Part shown: positions 16,322-24,146 of the stretch, one piece after another
Numbering within the stretch: the first letter of the stretch is position 1
Layout: the number at the start of each line of letters is the position of its first letter
Source of the DNA: Coriobacteriaceae bacterium
GTDB taxonomy: Bacteria > Actinomycetota > Coriobacteriia > Coriobacteriales > Coriobacteriaceae
NCBI GenBank assembly: GCA_902364645.1
Contig: CABJEP010000005.1
Span: 81,596-145,595 of the forward strand
DNA: 64,000 bases
Direction of reading: 5' to 3'
Notes under the pieces: model-generated
The model's input: only the letters and a program-made list of their open reading frames with translations
What the model was told of the DNA's origin: nothing
Databases searched by the model: none
Position numbers and translations under genes: made by a program

Positions 16322-16522
16322 CCCCCGCCTGCGACGTGCAAAATTGAGAGTATTCAGCAAGGTAAAGGCTTTTACCAGCTGGCTGAAGCACGGAACAGCC
16401 CCCGTTTTGGCTCTAATTGACGCTAAAACGGGGGCCGTTTTTGCTTTTATGGCTCTCTGAGGCACCGCGGGGCTATCGAGAGATGCTGAATATTCGCGAT
16501 TTTGCACGTCGCCAAGAGGGGG
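16322..16522. repeat. 201-bp inverted-repeat element with internal terminator-like hairpin
   Basis: The left arm at 16322-16359 (CCCCC, GCGACGTGCAAAAT, TATTCAGCA) is largely the reverse complement of the right arm at 16484-16522 (TGCTGAATATTCGCGATTTT, GCACGTCGCC, GGGGG). Between them lies a hairpin (CCCCCGTTTT at about 16399-16408, AAAACGGGGG at 16425-16434) followed by CCGTTTTTGCTTTT. The remaining gap (16523-16717) holds only short repeats (CGAACCTACT twice near 16650, and CCCGCTG/CAGCGGG) and no gene. Confidence 0.55.
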
Positions 16523-16717
16523 AAGTCGGGCCCTACTCTGACCACTCGGACGTACTCTTACCCGAACCCGCTGCTTCATGGGACGGCATGTCATGCGTCT
16601 GAGCTGCGGTTTTCATGCAGCGGGTAGTCGGATTGCTGCTGAGTTGCTCGAACCTACTCGAACCTACTCTGTTCGAGCGGGGCCCAAATGGTAAGGGGCT
16701 ATTAGGGGGCTGAAGAG

Positions 16718-17851
16718 CTATAGGGAGCTCGAAGAGATGACATCGGCTCCCGAGCGCATGACTTCCCCCAGCATCCTGATTCCTCGGTCAAGCTCGATCT
16801 GCTTTTCGAAGTAGTCGGCGTGCTCAAGGAAGCGCTCGCGCAGGGTGCGCAGGCCTGCTGCCTTTTCCGACCTCGCGTCCGCATCGCTGACGATTCTATC
16901 GAAGCAGAGTACGAGTGCGGTGAAGTCGTGGATGACGGGGAAGCGCTTTGTAAGGGCGACGAGCTCATGGTCGATTCTGAGCTCCTCCCGCGCGGCCGTC
17001 GCGATGGAGCCGACGGGCTTCTGTAGGCGCTGCCCGATCGTGTTCAGAACGTTGCCGTTATGAGCGGCCGCGTTGCGCAGGGCCTTCACGGGGAACAGGA
17101 GCTGCTTGACGGATTCGGCCTCCTGGCTGCGTTCCCTCCTGAGGTCGTAGAAGTAGAACTTGTAAAGCGCGATGATTCCCCCGAAGGAGACGAGTTCCAG
17201 GTAGTTCCAGACGTACATGTCCTCGCGTCTGCCATACTTATTCGCGAGGTTCCGGGTGTAGTTCGAGTCTCCGAGGTACGAGACGCTGCGCTCAAGGTGC
17301 TCCGGGTCTATCCCCAAAGTCTGGTCCTCGGCGATGTGGAGCATCTCGAGGAAGAGCGTCGCTCGCTCGCTGCCGCCCACTCCATCTAGCCGGTCGGCGA
17401 TGGCTTTCATCTTCTCGACGGCTGTTTCTGACCCGCTTGGATCGAACCGCTCCTCCAGCATCCTCTCCTTACGCACCCTCTCGTGGGCGAAGAGGAGGTC
17501 GAGGATCTCCTTCCCGTCGGCGCCGTCGTCCATCATCGTCCGGTTTAGATGGACCTTCATGTAGTGCTCGATGTCAAGCGTCATCGAGAGGATGTGCTCG
17601 CGGAGGTGGTGGTCGAGTCTGGTGAGCTCGGCGAGGTAGGCGAAGTCTAGGTTGACGTAGCGTCCGTAGCCCTCTGACGCGGAGCTACGATACGTTGAGA
17701 AGCACTTCGCAAACGCCTTGACCTTGAAAAAGAAGTTTTTGTCGCGGAGGAACGCAACCGCATCCTCGGGGCTCATTATGTCGAAGCGGACGCCCCGCTC
17801 TGCGAGGTGGGCGACCTGTTGTTCTGCCGGGATGAGCGGGCGCTCCTTCAT
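16718..17851 (-). CDS. Abi_2 (AbiD/AbiF-like) abortive-infection protein with HEPN motif
   Basis: Protein of 377 residues. The start is ATG 17851 (MKERPLIPAEQQ) with GGAGG (17863-17859) 7 bases upstream; the longer open frame would overlap an apparent RNA gene. The first half has the Abi_2 pattern (FRDKNFFF-like, Y61-Y65, LTRLDHHLREHILSMTLDIEHYMK at about 76-99). R259-N-A-A-A-H264 is an Rx4H HEPN ribonuclease motif, followed by N265. The family is linked to phage defence: the protein is thought to cleave RNA and stop growth on infection. It stands alone among housekeeping genes (transaldolase, tex), as expected of a mobile defence gene. The preceding structured RNA could be its antitoxin. Confidence is high for the family, moderate for activity. 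Confidence 0.85.
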   Translation of the reverse strand: MKERPLIPAEQQVAHLAERGVRFDIMSPEDAVAFLRDKNFFFKVKAFAKCFSTYRSSASEGYGRYVNLDFAYLAELTRLDHHLREHILSMTLDIEHYMKVHLNRTMMDDGADGKEILDLLFAHERVRKERMLEERFDPSGSETAVEKMKAIADRLDGVGGSERATLFLEMLHIAEDQTLGIDPEHLERSVSYLGDSNYTRNLANKYGRREDMYVWNYLELVSFGGIIALYKFYFYDLRRERSQEAESVKQLLFPVKALRNAAAHNGNVLNTIGQRLQKPVGSIATAAREELRIDHELVALTKRFPVIHDFTALVLCFDRIVSDADARSEKAAGLRTLRERFLEHADYFEKQIELDRGIRMLGEVMRSGADVISSSSL

Positions 17852-17863
17852 AGTCGAGCCTCC

Positions 17864-17930
17864 AAAACGAAAAATGCGGCTGTAGGTACAGGTACCCGCA
17901 GCCGCTAAAAGCACGAAGGCTTTTCACACT
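17864..17930 (-). ncRNA. Candidate ~67-nt structured RNA preceding the Abi_2 gene (possible RNA antitoxin)
   Basis: On the minus strand, downstream of a good -10 (TATACT), two stem-loops follow. AAAAGC-CTTCGT-GCTTTT (17924-17907) comes first, then a GC-rich stem GCGGCTG...CAGCCGC (17905-17876) with an inner GGTACC pairing, ending in ATTTTTCGTTTT. The second stem plus T-run is a terminator only about 15 bases before the Abi ribosome binding site. A promoter, short RNA, terminator and toxin order is the layout of type III (RNA antitoxin) systems. A conserved abiF RNA motif has been described next to Abi_2 genes; I cannot test the match here. Confidence 0.55.
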
Positions 17931-17936
17931 GCGGAC

Positions 17937-17965
17937 AGTATACCCCACTTTGTCGAAGGGGCAAA
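17937..17965 (-). promoter_or_regulatory. Promoter driving the Abi-associated RNA and Abi_2 gene
   Basis: Read on the minus strand: TTTGCC (17965-17960) as -35, a 17-base spacer, and TATACT (17942-17937) as -10. Predicted start near 17930, leading straight into the two stem-loops. Confidence 0.55.
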
Positions 17966-17993
17966 GAGTGCGGGGAATTCCCGCACTCTTTGC
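17961..17993. terminator. Perfect hairpin between tex and the Abi unit
   Basis: GCAAAGAGTGCGG (17961-17973) and CCGCACTCTTTGC (17981-17993) form a perfect 13-bp stem with a 7-base loop. It lies 39 bases after the tex stop and probably ends the tex message. There is no T-run. The Abi -35 box falls in its edge. Confidence 0.55.
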
Positions 17994-18032
17994 GACACTC
18001 GCCGCGAAGAGGGGGACGTTCGCTTTGGCGGT

Positions 18033-20180
18033 TTACTTCCCCTGCACCATGGTGAGCGAGATCTTCTTGCGGTCGCGATCGACCTTTTCGACCCACACCT
18101 TGACCGTGTCACCGACGCGTACCACGTCGCTCGGGTGCTTGACAAAGCGGTTGGCCAGTTTGGAGATGTGCACGAGGCCGTCCTGGTGCACGCCCACGTC
18201 GACGAAGGCGCCAAAGTCGACGACGTTGCGCACCGTGCCCTTGAGCTCCATGCCGGGTTCCAGGTCGTTGATGGAAAGTGCCGAGCGGCTAAAGACCACC
18301 TCGGGCGCGTCGTCGCGCGGGTCGCGGCCGGGCTTCTTGAGCTCGTTGACAATGTCGATGAGCGTGAGGGTGCCGCAGTCCAGGTCGCTTGCCAGCGCCG
18401 AGATGCTGCCCAGACGGCGCTCGATGTCGGGCACGCCGCCGCGGCTGAGCTCGCTTGCCGCAACGCCGGCACGTTCCAAGACGGATGTGGCCACCTCGTA
18501 GCTCTCGGGGTGGACGCTTGTCGCGTCGAGCGGGTTCGTGCCACCGCTGATGCGCAGGAAGCCCGCGGCGTTGAGGTATGCCTTGGGTCCCAGCTTGGGG
18601 ACCTTCTTGAGCTGGCGGCGATCGGTAAAGGCGCCGTTTTCCTCGCGGTACGCCACGATGTTCTTGGCCACGCTCGGCGTGATGCCCGATACGTATCCCA
18701 GCAGGCTTGCGCTTGCGGTGTTGACGTCGACGCCCACGCGGTTAACGACGTCCTCCACCACGTGGCCCAGGGTGCGTGAAAGCTCGGCCTGGTCAAGGTC
18801 GTGCTGGTACTGGCCAACGCCGATGGACTGGGGCGGAATCTTGACGAGCTCTGCCAGCGGGTCTTGCAGGCGGCGGCCCAGGCTCATGGCGCCACGTACG
18901 GTGACGTCCAGGTCGGGATATTCCTGGCTGGCGAGCTCGGAGGCGGAGTACACCGACGCGCCCGCCTCGTTGACGATGGTGTAGCGAAGGCTGGGCGCCT
19001 GCTCGGCAATAAACTCCGAGACGACTTCCTCGGTCTCGCGGCTGGCGGTGCCGTTGCCGATGACGATGGTGTTGACGCTGTCCTTCTTGACGAGGCGGGC
19101 GAGCTCGCGCTTGGTGCCGGCGACGTCGTGGCGCGGCTTGGTGGGGTAGACCACGCCGTGGTCGAGTAGCTTGCCGGTCTCGTCCATGACGGCGACCTTG
19201 CAGCCGGTACGGTAGCCCGGATCGAGCGCGAGCACGCGGGCGCCGCGTACGGGGCGTGCCGAGAGCAGGCCTTCGAGATTCTTGGCAAAGACGTTGATGG
19301 CCTCGGTCTGGGCGCGAACGGTGAGTTTGGCGCGGGCCTCGCGCTCCAGCGAGGGGGCCATGAGGCGCTTGTAACCGTCAGCGATGGCGGCATTAAAGAC
19401 GGGAGCAAACACGCCCTGGCGACGGGGCCAGCGGCTGCCGAGGCGTGCCGTAGCGGCAGCGCCGTCGACGTTCACGCGCACGCGGAGCTTGCCCTCACGC
19501 TCACCGCGGTCGATAGCCAGCACACGGTGGTTGGGGATGCGACGCAGCGGCTCATCATAGCTGTAGTACGGCTCGTAGGGGGTCTTCTCGGCGGGGTCGG
19601 TGGCCTCGACGACGATGTCGGCGGTGTTTTGCGTAAAGGCGCGCAGGTCGGCGACGTTCTCGGGGTCCTCGGCCACCGTCTCGGCCACGATGTCCGCCGC
19701 GCCGGCGAGCGCCTTTTCGGGCGTGTCGAAGCCGGCCTCCTCGTTGACGTATGCCGCGGCGGCGTCGAGCGCGCTGCCCTTGGCCGAGGCCTGCATGATG
19801 ATCATGTTGGCGAGCGGCTCCAGGCCGGCCTCGCGGGCCTTCTGCGCGCGGGTCATGCGCTTTTTACGGTAGGGCTTGTAGAGGTCTTCGACACGCTGGA
19901 GCTGCGTGGCCTCGCGAATCTGCTGCTCGAGTTCGGGCGTGAGTTTGCCCTGGGCGCCGATGAGCAGAATGACGTCCTCTTTGCGCTGCTCAAGATTACG
20001 CAGGTAGGACAGGCGCTCGTCGAGCGCGCGCAGGGCGACATCGTCCATGCCGCCCGTGGCTTCCTTGCGGTAGCGCGAGATAAAGGGAATGGTGTTTCCC
20101 TCGTCGATGAGCTTGACGGCCGCCTCGACGTTGGCGGCCTTAAGGTTGAGCTCGCGCGCGAGCTGGGCGATAAGATCCAT
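18033..20180 (-). CDS. tex: Tex family transcription accessory protein
   Basis: RNA-binding protein of 715 residues acting on transcription/RNA metabolism. Start at ATG 20180 (MDLIAQLARELNLKAANVEAAV) with AAGGAG upstream. Order: Tex-like N-terminal helical region (IPFISRYRKEATGGMDD at about 31-47), YqgF-like domain (LALDPGYRTGCKVAVMD), helix-hairpin-helix region (VNTASASLLGYVSGIT), and C-terminal S1 domain ending ISLTMVQGK, with DFGAFVDVGVHQDGLVHIS clearly visible. Length is close to the usual 720-780. It is monocistronic between two inverted-repeat elements. Confidence 0.95.
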   Translation of the reverse strand: MDLIAQLARELNLKAANVEAAVKLIDEGNTIPFISRYRKEATGGMDDVALRALDERLSYLRNLEQRKEDVILLIGAQGKLTPELEQQIREATQLQRVEDLYKPYRKKRMTRAQKAREAGLEPLANMIIMQASAKGSALDAAAAYVNEEAGFDTPEKALAGAADIVAETVAEDPENVADLRAFTQNTADIVVEATDPAEKTPYEPYYSYDEPLRRIPNHRVLAIDRGEREGKLRVRVNVDGAAATARLGSRWPRRQGVFAPVFNAAIADGYKRLMAPSLEREARAKLTVRAQTEAINVFAKNLEGLLSARPVRGARVLALDPGYRTGCKVAVMDETGKLLDHGVVYPTKPRHDVAGTKRELARLVKKDSVNTIVIGNGTASRETEEVVSEFIAEQAPSLRYTIVNEAGASVYSASELASQEYPDLDVTVRGAMSLGRRLQDPLAELVKIPPQSIGVGQYQHDLDQAELSRTLGHVVEDVVNRVGVDVNTASASLLGYVSGITPSVAKNIVAYREENGAFTDRRQLKKVPKLGPKAYLNAAGFLRISGGTNPLDATSVHPESYEVATSVLERAGVAASELSRGGVPDIERRLGSISALASDLDCGTLTLIDIVNELKKPGRDPRDDAPEVVFSRSALSINDLEPGMELKGTVRNVVDFGAFVDVGVHQDGLVHISKLANRFVKHPSDVVRVGDTVKVWVEKVDRDRKKISLTMVQGK

Positions 20181-20283
20181 GGGACTCCTTGCGTTTGAGG
20201 TGCGTTTGCAGCACAGAGCTACCAAGGATACCACCTGCCACTTCGCTCAAAAAAGACTGTTTTGGCGCGGGACCACGAAAGCG

Positions 20284-20419
20284 GCCTATCTACTACGTTT
20301 GAACCGTGTGGGTCGACCATCCCCCGGTTTTCCGAAAATGCGCAAGCCATTTACCTGCGGTTTTTATTTCGCGAAATTCGGTATGGATGAGGGTGATTGG
20401 TTAAACGTAGTAGATAGGC
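20284..20419. repeat. 136-bp element with perfect 17-bp terminal inverted repeats
   Basis: GCCTATCTACTACGTTT (20284-20300) is perfectly repeated in inverse as AAACGTAGTAGATAGGC (20403-20419). The pairing continues inward with GAACC and GGTT. The interior contains CCCCCGGTTTTCCG and GCGGTTTTTATTTCG. It lies in the 420-base gap between tex and the Gfo/Idh gene, which otherwise holds only a terminator. It has no coding capacity: either a MITE-like element or a folded RNA. Confidence 0.6.
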
Positions 20420-20490
20420 ACATTTCGTGGCGAACGAATCAAGCTAAGGTGCAAAAAGTCCCCCGTCCCAGAAAAATCATTGGCAAGGTA

Positions 20491-20527
20491 GCAAAATGCC
20501 CCGCGGGCAGGAGGCTGCTCGCGGGGC
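20491..20527 (-). terminator. Terminator of the SDR-MFS-dehydrogenase operon
   Basis: On the minus strand GCCCCGCGAGCAG (20527-20515) pairs with CTGCCCGCGGGGC (20510-20498), then ATTTTGC. It lies about 75 bases after the Gfo/Idh stop. Confidence 0.6.
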
Positions 20528-20600
20528 AAAGAAGAGGGACTTGTTGATGGCAGACCGAGGGACTCGGCATGGGGTTTCTGCCGCGGCCGCTCTCAAGGCA

Positions 20601-21641
20601 TTACAGCTCGACGAGCTGGCCGGTCTCGGCTGCCTCCTTGATAGCGTTGAGAAGCGTGAGCGTCTTGACGTTGTCGGCGGGGGTCACGACGGGCTCGACC
20701 TCGCGGCGGACGACCTTCACAAAGTGCTTGAGCTGCATCTTGTGCGGCAGTGCCGGGTCGACAGCCGGAATCTCCATCTGCAGCGGCTTGTGCCAGTTGG
20801 AGGCGCCGTCGTAGGAGAACTGGTGCAGGCGGGGCAGCGACAGGGCGCCCTTGGTGCCGCCGATAAAGTAGGCGTCGGCGTCGAAGGGGCGGTACTGCGG
20901 GTCCTCGCGAGCAGTCGCCTCCCAGTTCCAGGGGCTGGCGGTGGCATCGGAGATGGTCATGCTTGCGAGCGCGCCATCGGCAAAACGGACGTTGACCACG
21001 GCGGAGTCCTCGGTCTCAAAACCGCGGGCGGCGCTGGACTGCATACCCTGGACGGCAACGGGCTCGCCCAGCAGATAGCGGAGCAGGTCGACGTCGTGAA
21101 CCAGGTTAACCAGGATCGGGCCGGCACCCTTCTTGCGGCGCCACTCGACATCGAAATACTCGTCATTCTTATAGATCATGTAGTGGAAGCTCGACACGGT
21201 GAGCTTGCCCAGCTCGCCAGACTCGATGATCTCCTTGGCCTTGTTCACAAACGGGTTGTGGCGACGGTGCTGACCCACGAGCACGGGCACGCCGGCGGTC
21301 TCGGCCTCGGCGGCAAAGGCCTGGGCATCCTCGAGATCGTTGGAGATCGGCTTTTCGACCAGCGGCACGATGTTGCGCTTGATGGCCTCGCGAGCAACGC
21401 CCAGGTGCAGGTCGTTGGGGGTGGCGATAATGACGGCCTCGGGTTTGACCTCGTCCATCATCTGGGCGGGATCGGTGTAAAACGGCACGCCAGCGGCCTC
21501 GGCCGTGGCGCGGGCACCCTCAAAGGCGTCGGCGATGGCGACGAGCTCGGCCTCGGGCTCCTCGGTGACAAAGCGGATGTGGTTGCGGCCCATGGCGCCG
21601 GCGCCGATGACGGCAATGCGGACGGGGTTGAGCTCAGACAT
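20601..21641 (-). CDS. Gfo/Idh/MocA-family NAD(P)-dependent dehydrogenase
   Basis: Oxidoreductase of 346 residues. The Rossmann motif GAGAMG is at 13-18, EKP at 96-98, and a substrate-side NLVHDVDLLRYLLGEP helix near residue 180. AAGGAG precedes the ATG. It is the last gene of an operon with an OFA-type MFS permease and an SDR, opposite a LysR gene. This suggests uptake and oxidation of a small hydroxy acid, cyclitol or sugar, but the substrate cannot be named. Confidence 0.88.
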   Translation of the reverse strand: MSELNPVRIAVIGAGAMGRNHIRFVTEEPEAELVAIADAFEGARATAEAAGVPFYTDPAQMMDEVKPEAVIIATPNDLHLGVAREAIKRNIVPLVEKPISNDLEDAQAFAAEAETAGVPVLVGQHRRHNPFVNKAKEIIESGELGKLTVSSFHYMIYKNDEYFDVEWRRKKGAGPILVNLVHDVDLLRYLLGEPVAVQGMQSSAARGFETEDSAVVNVRFADGALASMTISDATASPWNWEATAREDPQYRPFDADAYFIGGTKGALSLPRLHQFSYDGASNWHKPLQMEIPAVDPALPHKMQLKHFVKVVRREVEPVVTPADNVKTLTLLNAIKEAAETGQLVEL

Positions 21642-21670
21642 TTCGACTCCTTAATGCTGGTGGCTTGGAA

Positions 21671-21699
21671 TGTGACAAAGGGACAGCCCCTTTGTCACA
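21671..21699. repeat. CAAAGGGAC-family palindrome, copy A
   Basis: TGTGACAAAGGG, then ACAG, then CCCCTTTGTCACA. It lies between the MFS stop and the dehydrogenase start. One of at least six similar palindromes in the window (others at 30819, 32369, 35401, 40248, 46952). Confidence 0.75.
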
Positions 21700-21708
21700 T
21701 CGGTATAA

Positions 21709-22965
21709 CTAGGCGGACTTCTTCTTGCTGTCGGAGACCATCATGTAGACGGTGAGCACGACGGCGATGGCGGCGATCACGATGGCGCCGTAGAAGGACT
21801 GCTGGTAGGCAGCGCTGCCGGCCTCGGCGTGATACAGCACGGCGGTGATGGGCTGGCTGATCCAGGTAGAAGCAGCGTAGCCCAAGAACATGATGCCGTA
21901 GTTGACGCCGATGTTGCTGGTGCCAAAGGCGCCACCGGTGAGCGGCGGGTAGATGACGAGCAGGGCGCCAAAGCTAAAGCCGAGCAGGGCGAGCGCCACA
22001 AAGAACATGCTCTGCGTAAAGCTCATCGACATGATGACGAGGGCGACGATGGTGACGACAAGGCTGATGAGCAGCGACTTATAGGCGCCGAGCTTGTCGA
22101 TGATCTGACCAAAGGACAGGCGGCCAACCAGGTTGGCGCAGGTGTTGACGGAGACCACCACACCGCCGAGGGCGACGGCCGCGGCGCTCGTGGGGTCGGC
22201 GAAGAGCTGGACAGCGGCGATGGAGGCAACCTTGCCCACGAGCAGGGTGCCCGCGGTGGCGGCGAAGGCGAAGGTGGCGATGAGGACCCAGAAGCGCGGG
22301 GTTTTGACCATCTCGCCCGGGGTGAGGTCGCCGAAAGTGCCGGCGTGCGCGCCGCCCTTGGGGACCTCGAAGCCCTCGGGCAGCCAACCGGCCTCGGGGG
22401 CCTTCAGGAACAGGGCGGAGGCGGCGATCGTCACAAAGAAGATGACGCCGAGTGCCTTAAGGGCGCCAAAGATGCCAAGGCTCGGGATGAGCAGCGAGGC
22501 GAGCACCGGGGACAGCACGGCGGGGCCGGCGGTCGAAGCGGCCAGGGTGATGCCGGAGGCGAGGCCCTTTTTGTCGATGAACCACTTTTGGCCGGTGGTG
22601 AGCGCGGGGTTGTAGCCCAGGCCGTTGCCGATGGCGGCGACGAGCGAGAACCACAGGTAGAACTGCCACGGCTCGGTGACGGTGCCGGACATGAACCAGC
22701 CCACGCCGTAGCACACGGCGGCAGCGATCACGACGTTGCGCGGGCCGATCTTATCGGAGATGCGGCCGGCGAAGATGCCCGTCACGGCCATGATGGTCTG
22801 GAAGACCGGGAAAGCCCAGGTAAGAGCGCTGGACCACTCGGGATAGACGGCGAGTAGGTTCTTGCTCACAACGGAATACAGCGCGATGGAGCTGATAAAG
22901 AACATGGTGACGCACGCGGCGGAAAGCACGACGGCGCGACCCTTGTTGGAGTTGGTGGAAGCCAT
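21709..22965 (-). CDS. MFS permease, oxalate/formate antiporter-like
   Basis: Twelve-helix transporter of 418 residues. FAGRISDKIGPRNVVIAAA between helices 2 and 3 and the GLGYNPALTTGQKWFIDKKGLASG block (about 113-136) are typical of the OFA/monocarboxylate group. The C-terminus is Lys-rich (SDSKKKSA). Its place between the SDR and Gfo/Idh genes suggests that it imports their substrate, perhaps an organic anion. AAAGAG lies before the ATG. Confidence 0.85.
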   Translation of the reverse strand: MASTNSNKGRAVVLSAACVTMFFISSIALYSVVSKNLLAVYPEWSSALTWAFPVFQTIMAVTGIFAGRISDKIGPRNVVIAAAVCYGVGWFMSGTVTEPWQFYLWFSLVAAIGNGLGYNPALTTGQKWFIDKKGLASGITLAASTAGPAVLSPVLASLLIPSLGIFGALKALGVIFFVTIAASALFLKAPEAGWLPEGFEVPKGGAHAGTFGDLTPGEMVKTPRFWVLIATFAFAATAGTLLVGKVASIAAVQLFADPTSAAAVALGGVVVSVNTCANLVGRLSFGQIIDKLGAYKSLLISLVVTIVALVIMSMSFTQSMFFVALALLGFSFGALLVIYPPLTGGAFGTSNIGVNYGIMFLGYAASTWISQPITAVLYHAEAGSAAYQQSFYGAIVIAAIAVVLTVYMMVSDSKKKSA

Positions 22966-23031
22966 TGGACTCTTTCTAATCGATACGGGGGAGGGGCGGG
23001 CGTGTCCGCGGTGCCTCCCTGTCAGGCTGGT

Positions 23032-23913
23032 TTACTGGTCAGTCGGCTTTGCGACGCCGGACTCATCGGACCAGAGCTCGACGCCCTTGTTCTTGAGGTA
23101 GTTGTCGGCAAAGGCGCGGCGGCCGCCGGGCTTGGCGGTGAGGTCGCCCATCATGTTGGAGAAGCCGCCGTCGACCTTGATGGCGTCGCCGGTGGTAAAG
23201 TCTGAGCGCGTGGACGCCAGGAACATGACGGCGTTGGCGATATCGCTGACCTCGCCGATGCGACGCGCGGCGATGAGGCGGCTGCGGCTCTTCTCGACCT
23301 CGGGATCGGCGTAAAAGCTTGCCGACATGGGTGTCTTGACAAAGCAGGGCTCGACGCAGTTGGAGCGCACGCCGTAGGGACCCCACTCGGCAGCCAGCAT
23401 CTTGGACATCATGTTGACGCCCGCCTTGGTGGAGCTGTACACGCCCGAGAACGTTTCGGGGGAGTGACTGGCGACGGTGGAGATGTGAACCAGGCGGCCC
23501 TGGCCGGCCTTGATCATCTCGCGACCAAAGCGCTGCGAGGTGATGAAGTAGCCGGTGAGGTTGACGTTGATGACCTCGTTCCAGTCGGAGAGCGGCAGGT
23601 CCTCCATGGCTGCGAAGCGCAGGATGCCGGCGGTGTTGACGAGGACGTCGACGCGGCCGAAGTTGGCGATGGTGGCGTCGACGGCGGCCTGAACCTCGGC
23701 CTCGTCGGTGGCGTTCATCTTGTAGCCCTCGGCGTGGATGCCAAACTCGGCAGCGAGGTCGGCGGCAGCGGCCTTGACCTTCTTCTCGTCCAGGTCGAGC
23801 AGGACGACGTTGGCGCCATTGCGGGCGAACTCGCGGCAAATCTCGACGCCCATGCCGCCGAGCGCGCCGGTCACGGCGCAAACATCGCCCTCGAGCTTAA
23901 GCCAATTGCTCAT
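23032..23913 (-). CDS. Short-chain dehydrogenase/reductase
   Basis: SDR of 293 residues. Cofactor motif TGALGGMG at 15-22, NTAG at 93-96, and the catalytic N118, S145, Y159 and K163 (YSSTKAG). A ~35-residue C-terminal extension after the usual DGG (GGRRAFADNYLKNKG) is longer than in simple SDRs. First gene of the operon, 238 bases from the divergent LysR gene. With the Gfo/Idh protein it could carry out two oxidation or epimerisation steps on an imported substrate. Confidence 0.9.
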   Translation of the reverse strand: MSNWLKLEGDVCAVTGALGGMGVEICREFARNGANVVLLDLDEKKVKAAAADLAAEFGIHAEGYKMNATDEAEVQAAVDATIANFGRVDVLVNTAGILRFAAMEDLPLSDWNEVINVNLTGYFITSQRFGREMIKAGQGRLVHISTVASHSPETFSGVYSSTKAGVNMMSKMLAAEWGPYGVRSNCVEPCFVKTPMSASFYADPEVEKSRSRLIAARRIGEVSDIANAVMFLASTRSDFTTGDAIKVDGGFSNMMGDLTAKPGGRRAFADNYLKNKGVELWSDESGVAKPTDQ

Positions 23914-24056
23914 AGGAACTTCCCTTCTTGTGCCTCCCGGTGGGTCGCTCCCATTAACCGACCCACGTGGTTTTCGCTGGTTATCGTATGCTTAGCGTTC
24001 GCGCAGGTGAATTGCATATTTGTTAGAATGACGTTAACCGTAGGTTTACACTGTAC

Positions 24057-24075
24057 ATTGAGGTTTGTTCTCAAT
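24057..24075. promoter_or_regulatory. Candidate LysR operator between the LysR and SDR genes
   Basis: ATTGAG-N7-CTCAAT (24057-24075) is a 19-bp dyad of the T-N11-A type bound by LysR regulators; the CTCAATTGAG palindrome (24070-24079) overlaps it. It lies about 70 bases before the LysR start. Confidence 0.5.
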
Positions 24076-24146
24076 TGAGCGCGTGACCTGCGAAAACGAC
24101 CCCCTGCGGTGCTGTGGGCCCGCGCGTGCGAAAACGGGAGATTGAC

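Noticed and set aside
17852-17914. Longer Abi_2 start (21 extra residues)
   Set aside because: It would be encoded by the stem-loop/terminator region. The ATG at 17851 has a perfectly spaced GGAGG.
21829-22857. 342-codon plus-strand frame across the OFA-type MFS gene
   Set aside because: Composition is Gly/Glu/Asp-rich with no domain, and the minus frame is a clear transporter.
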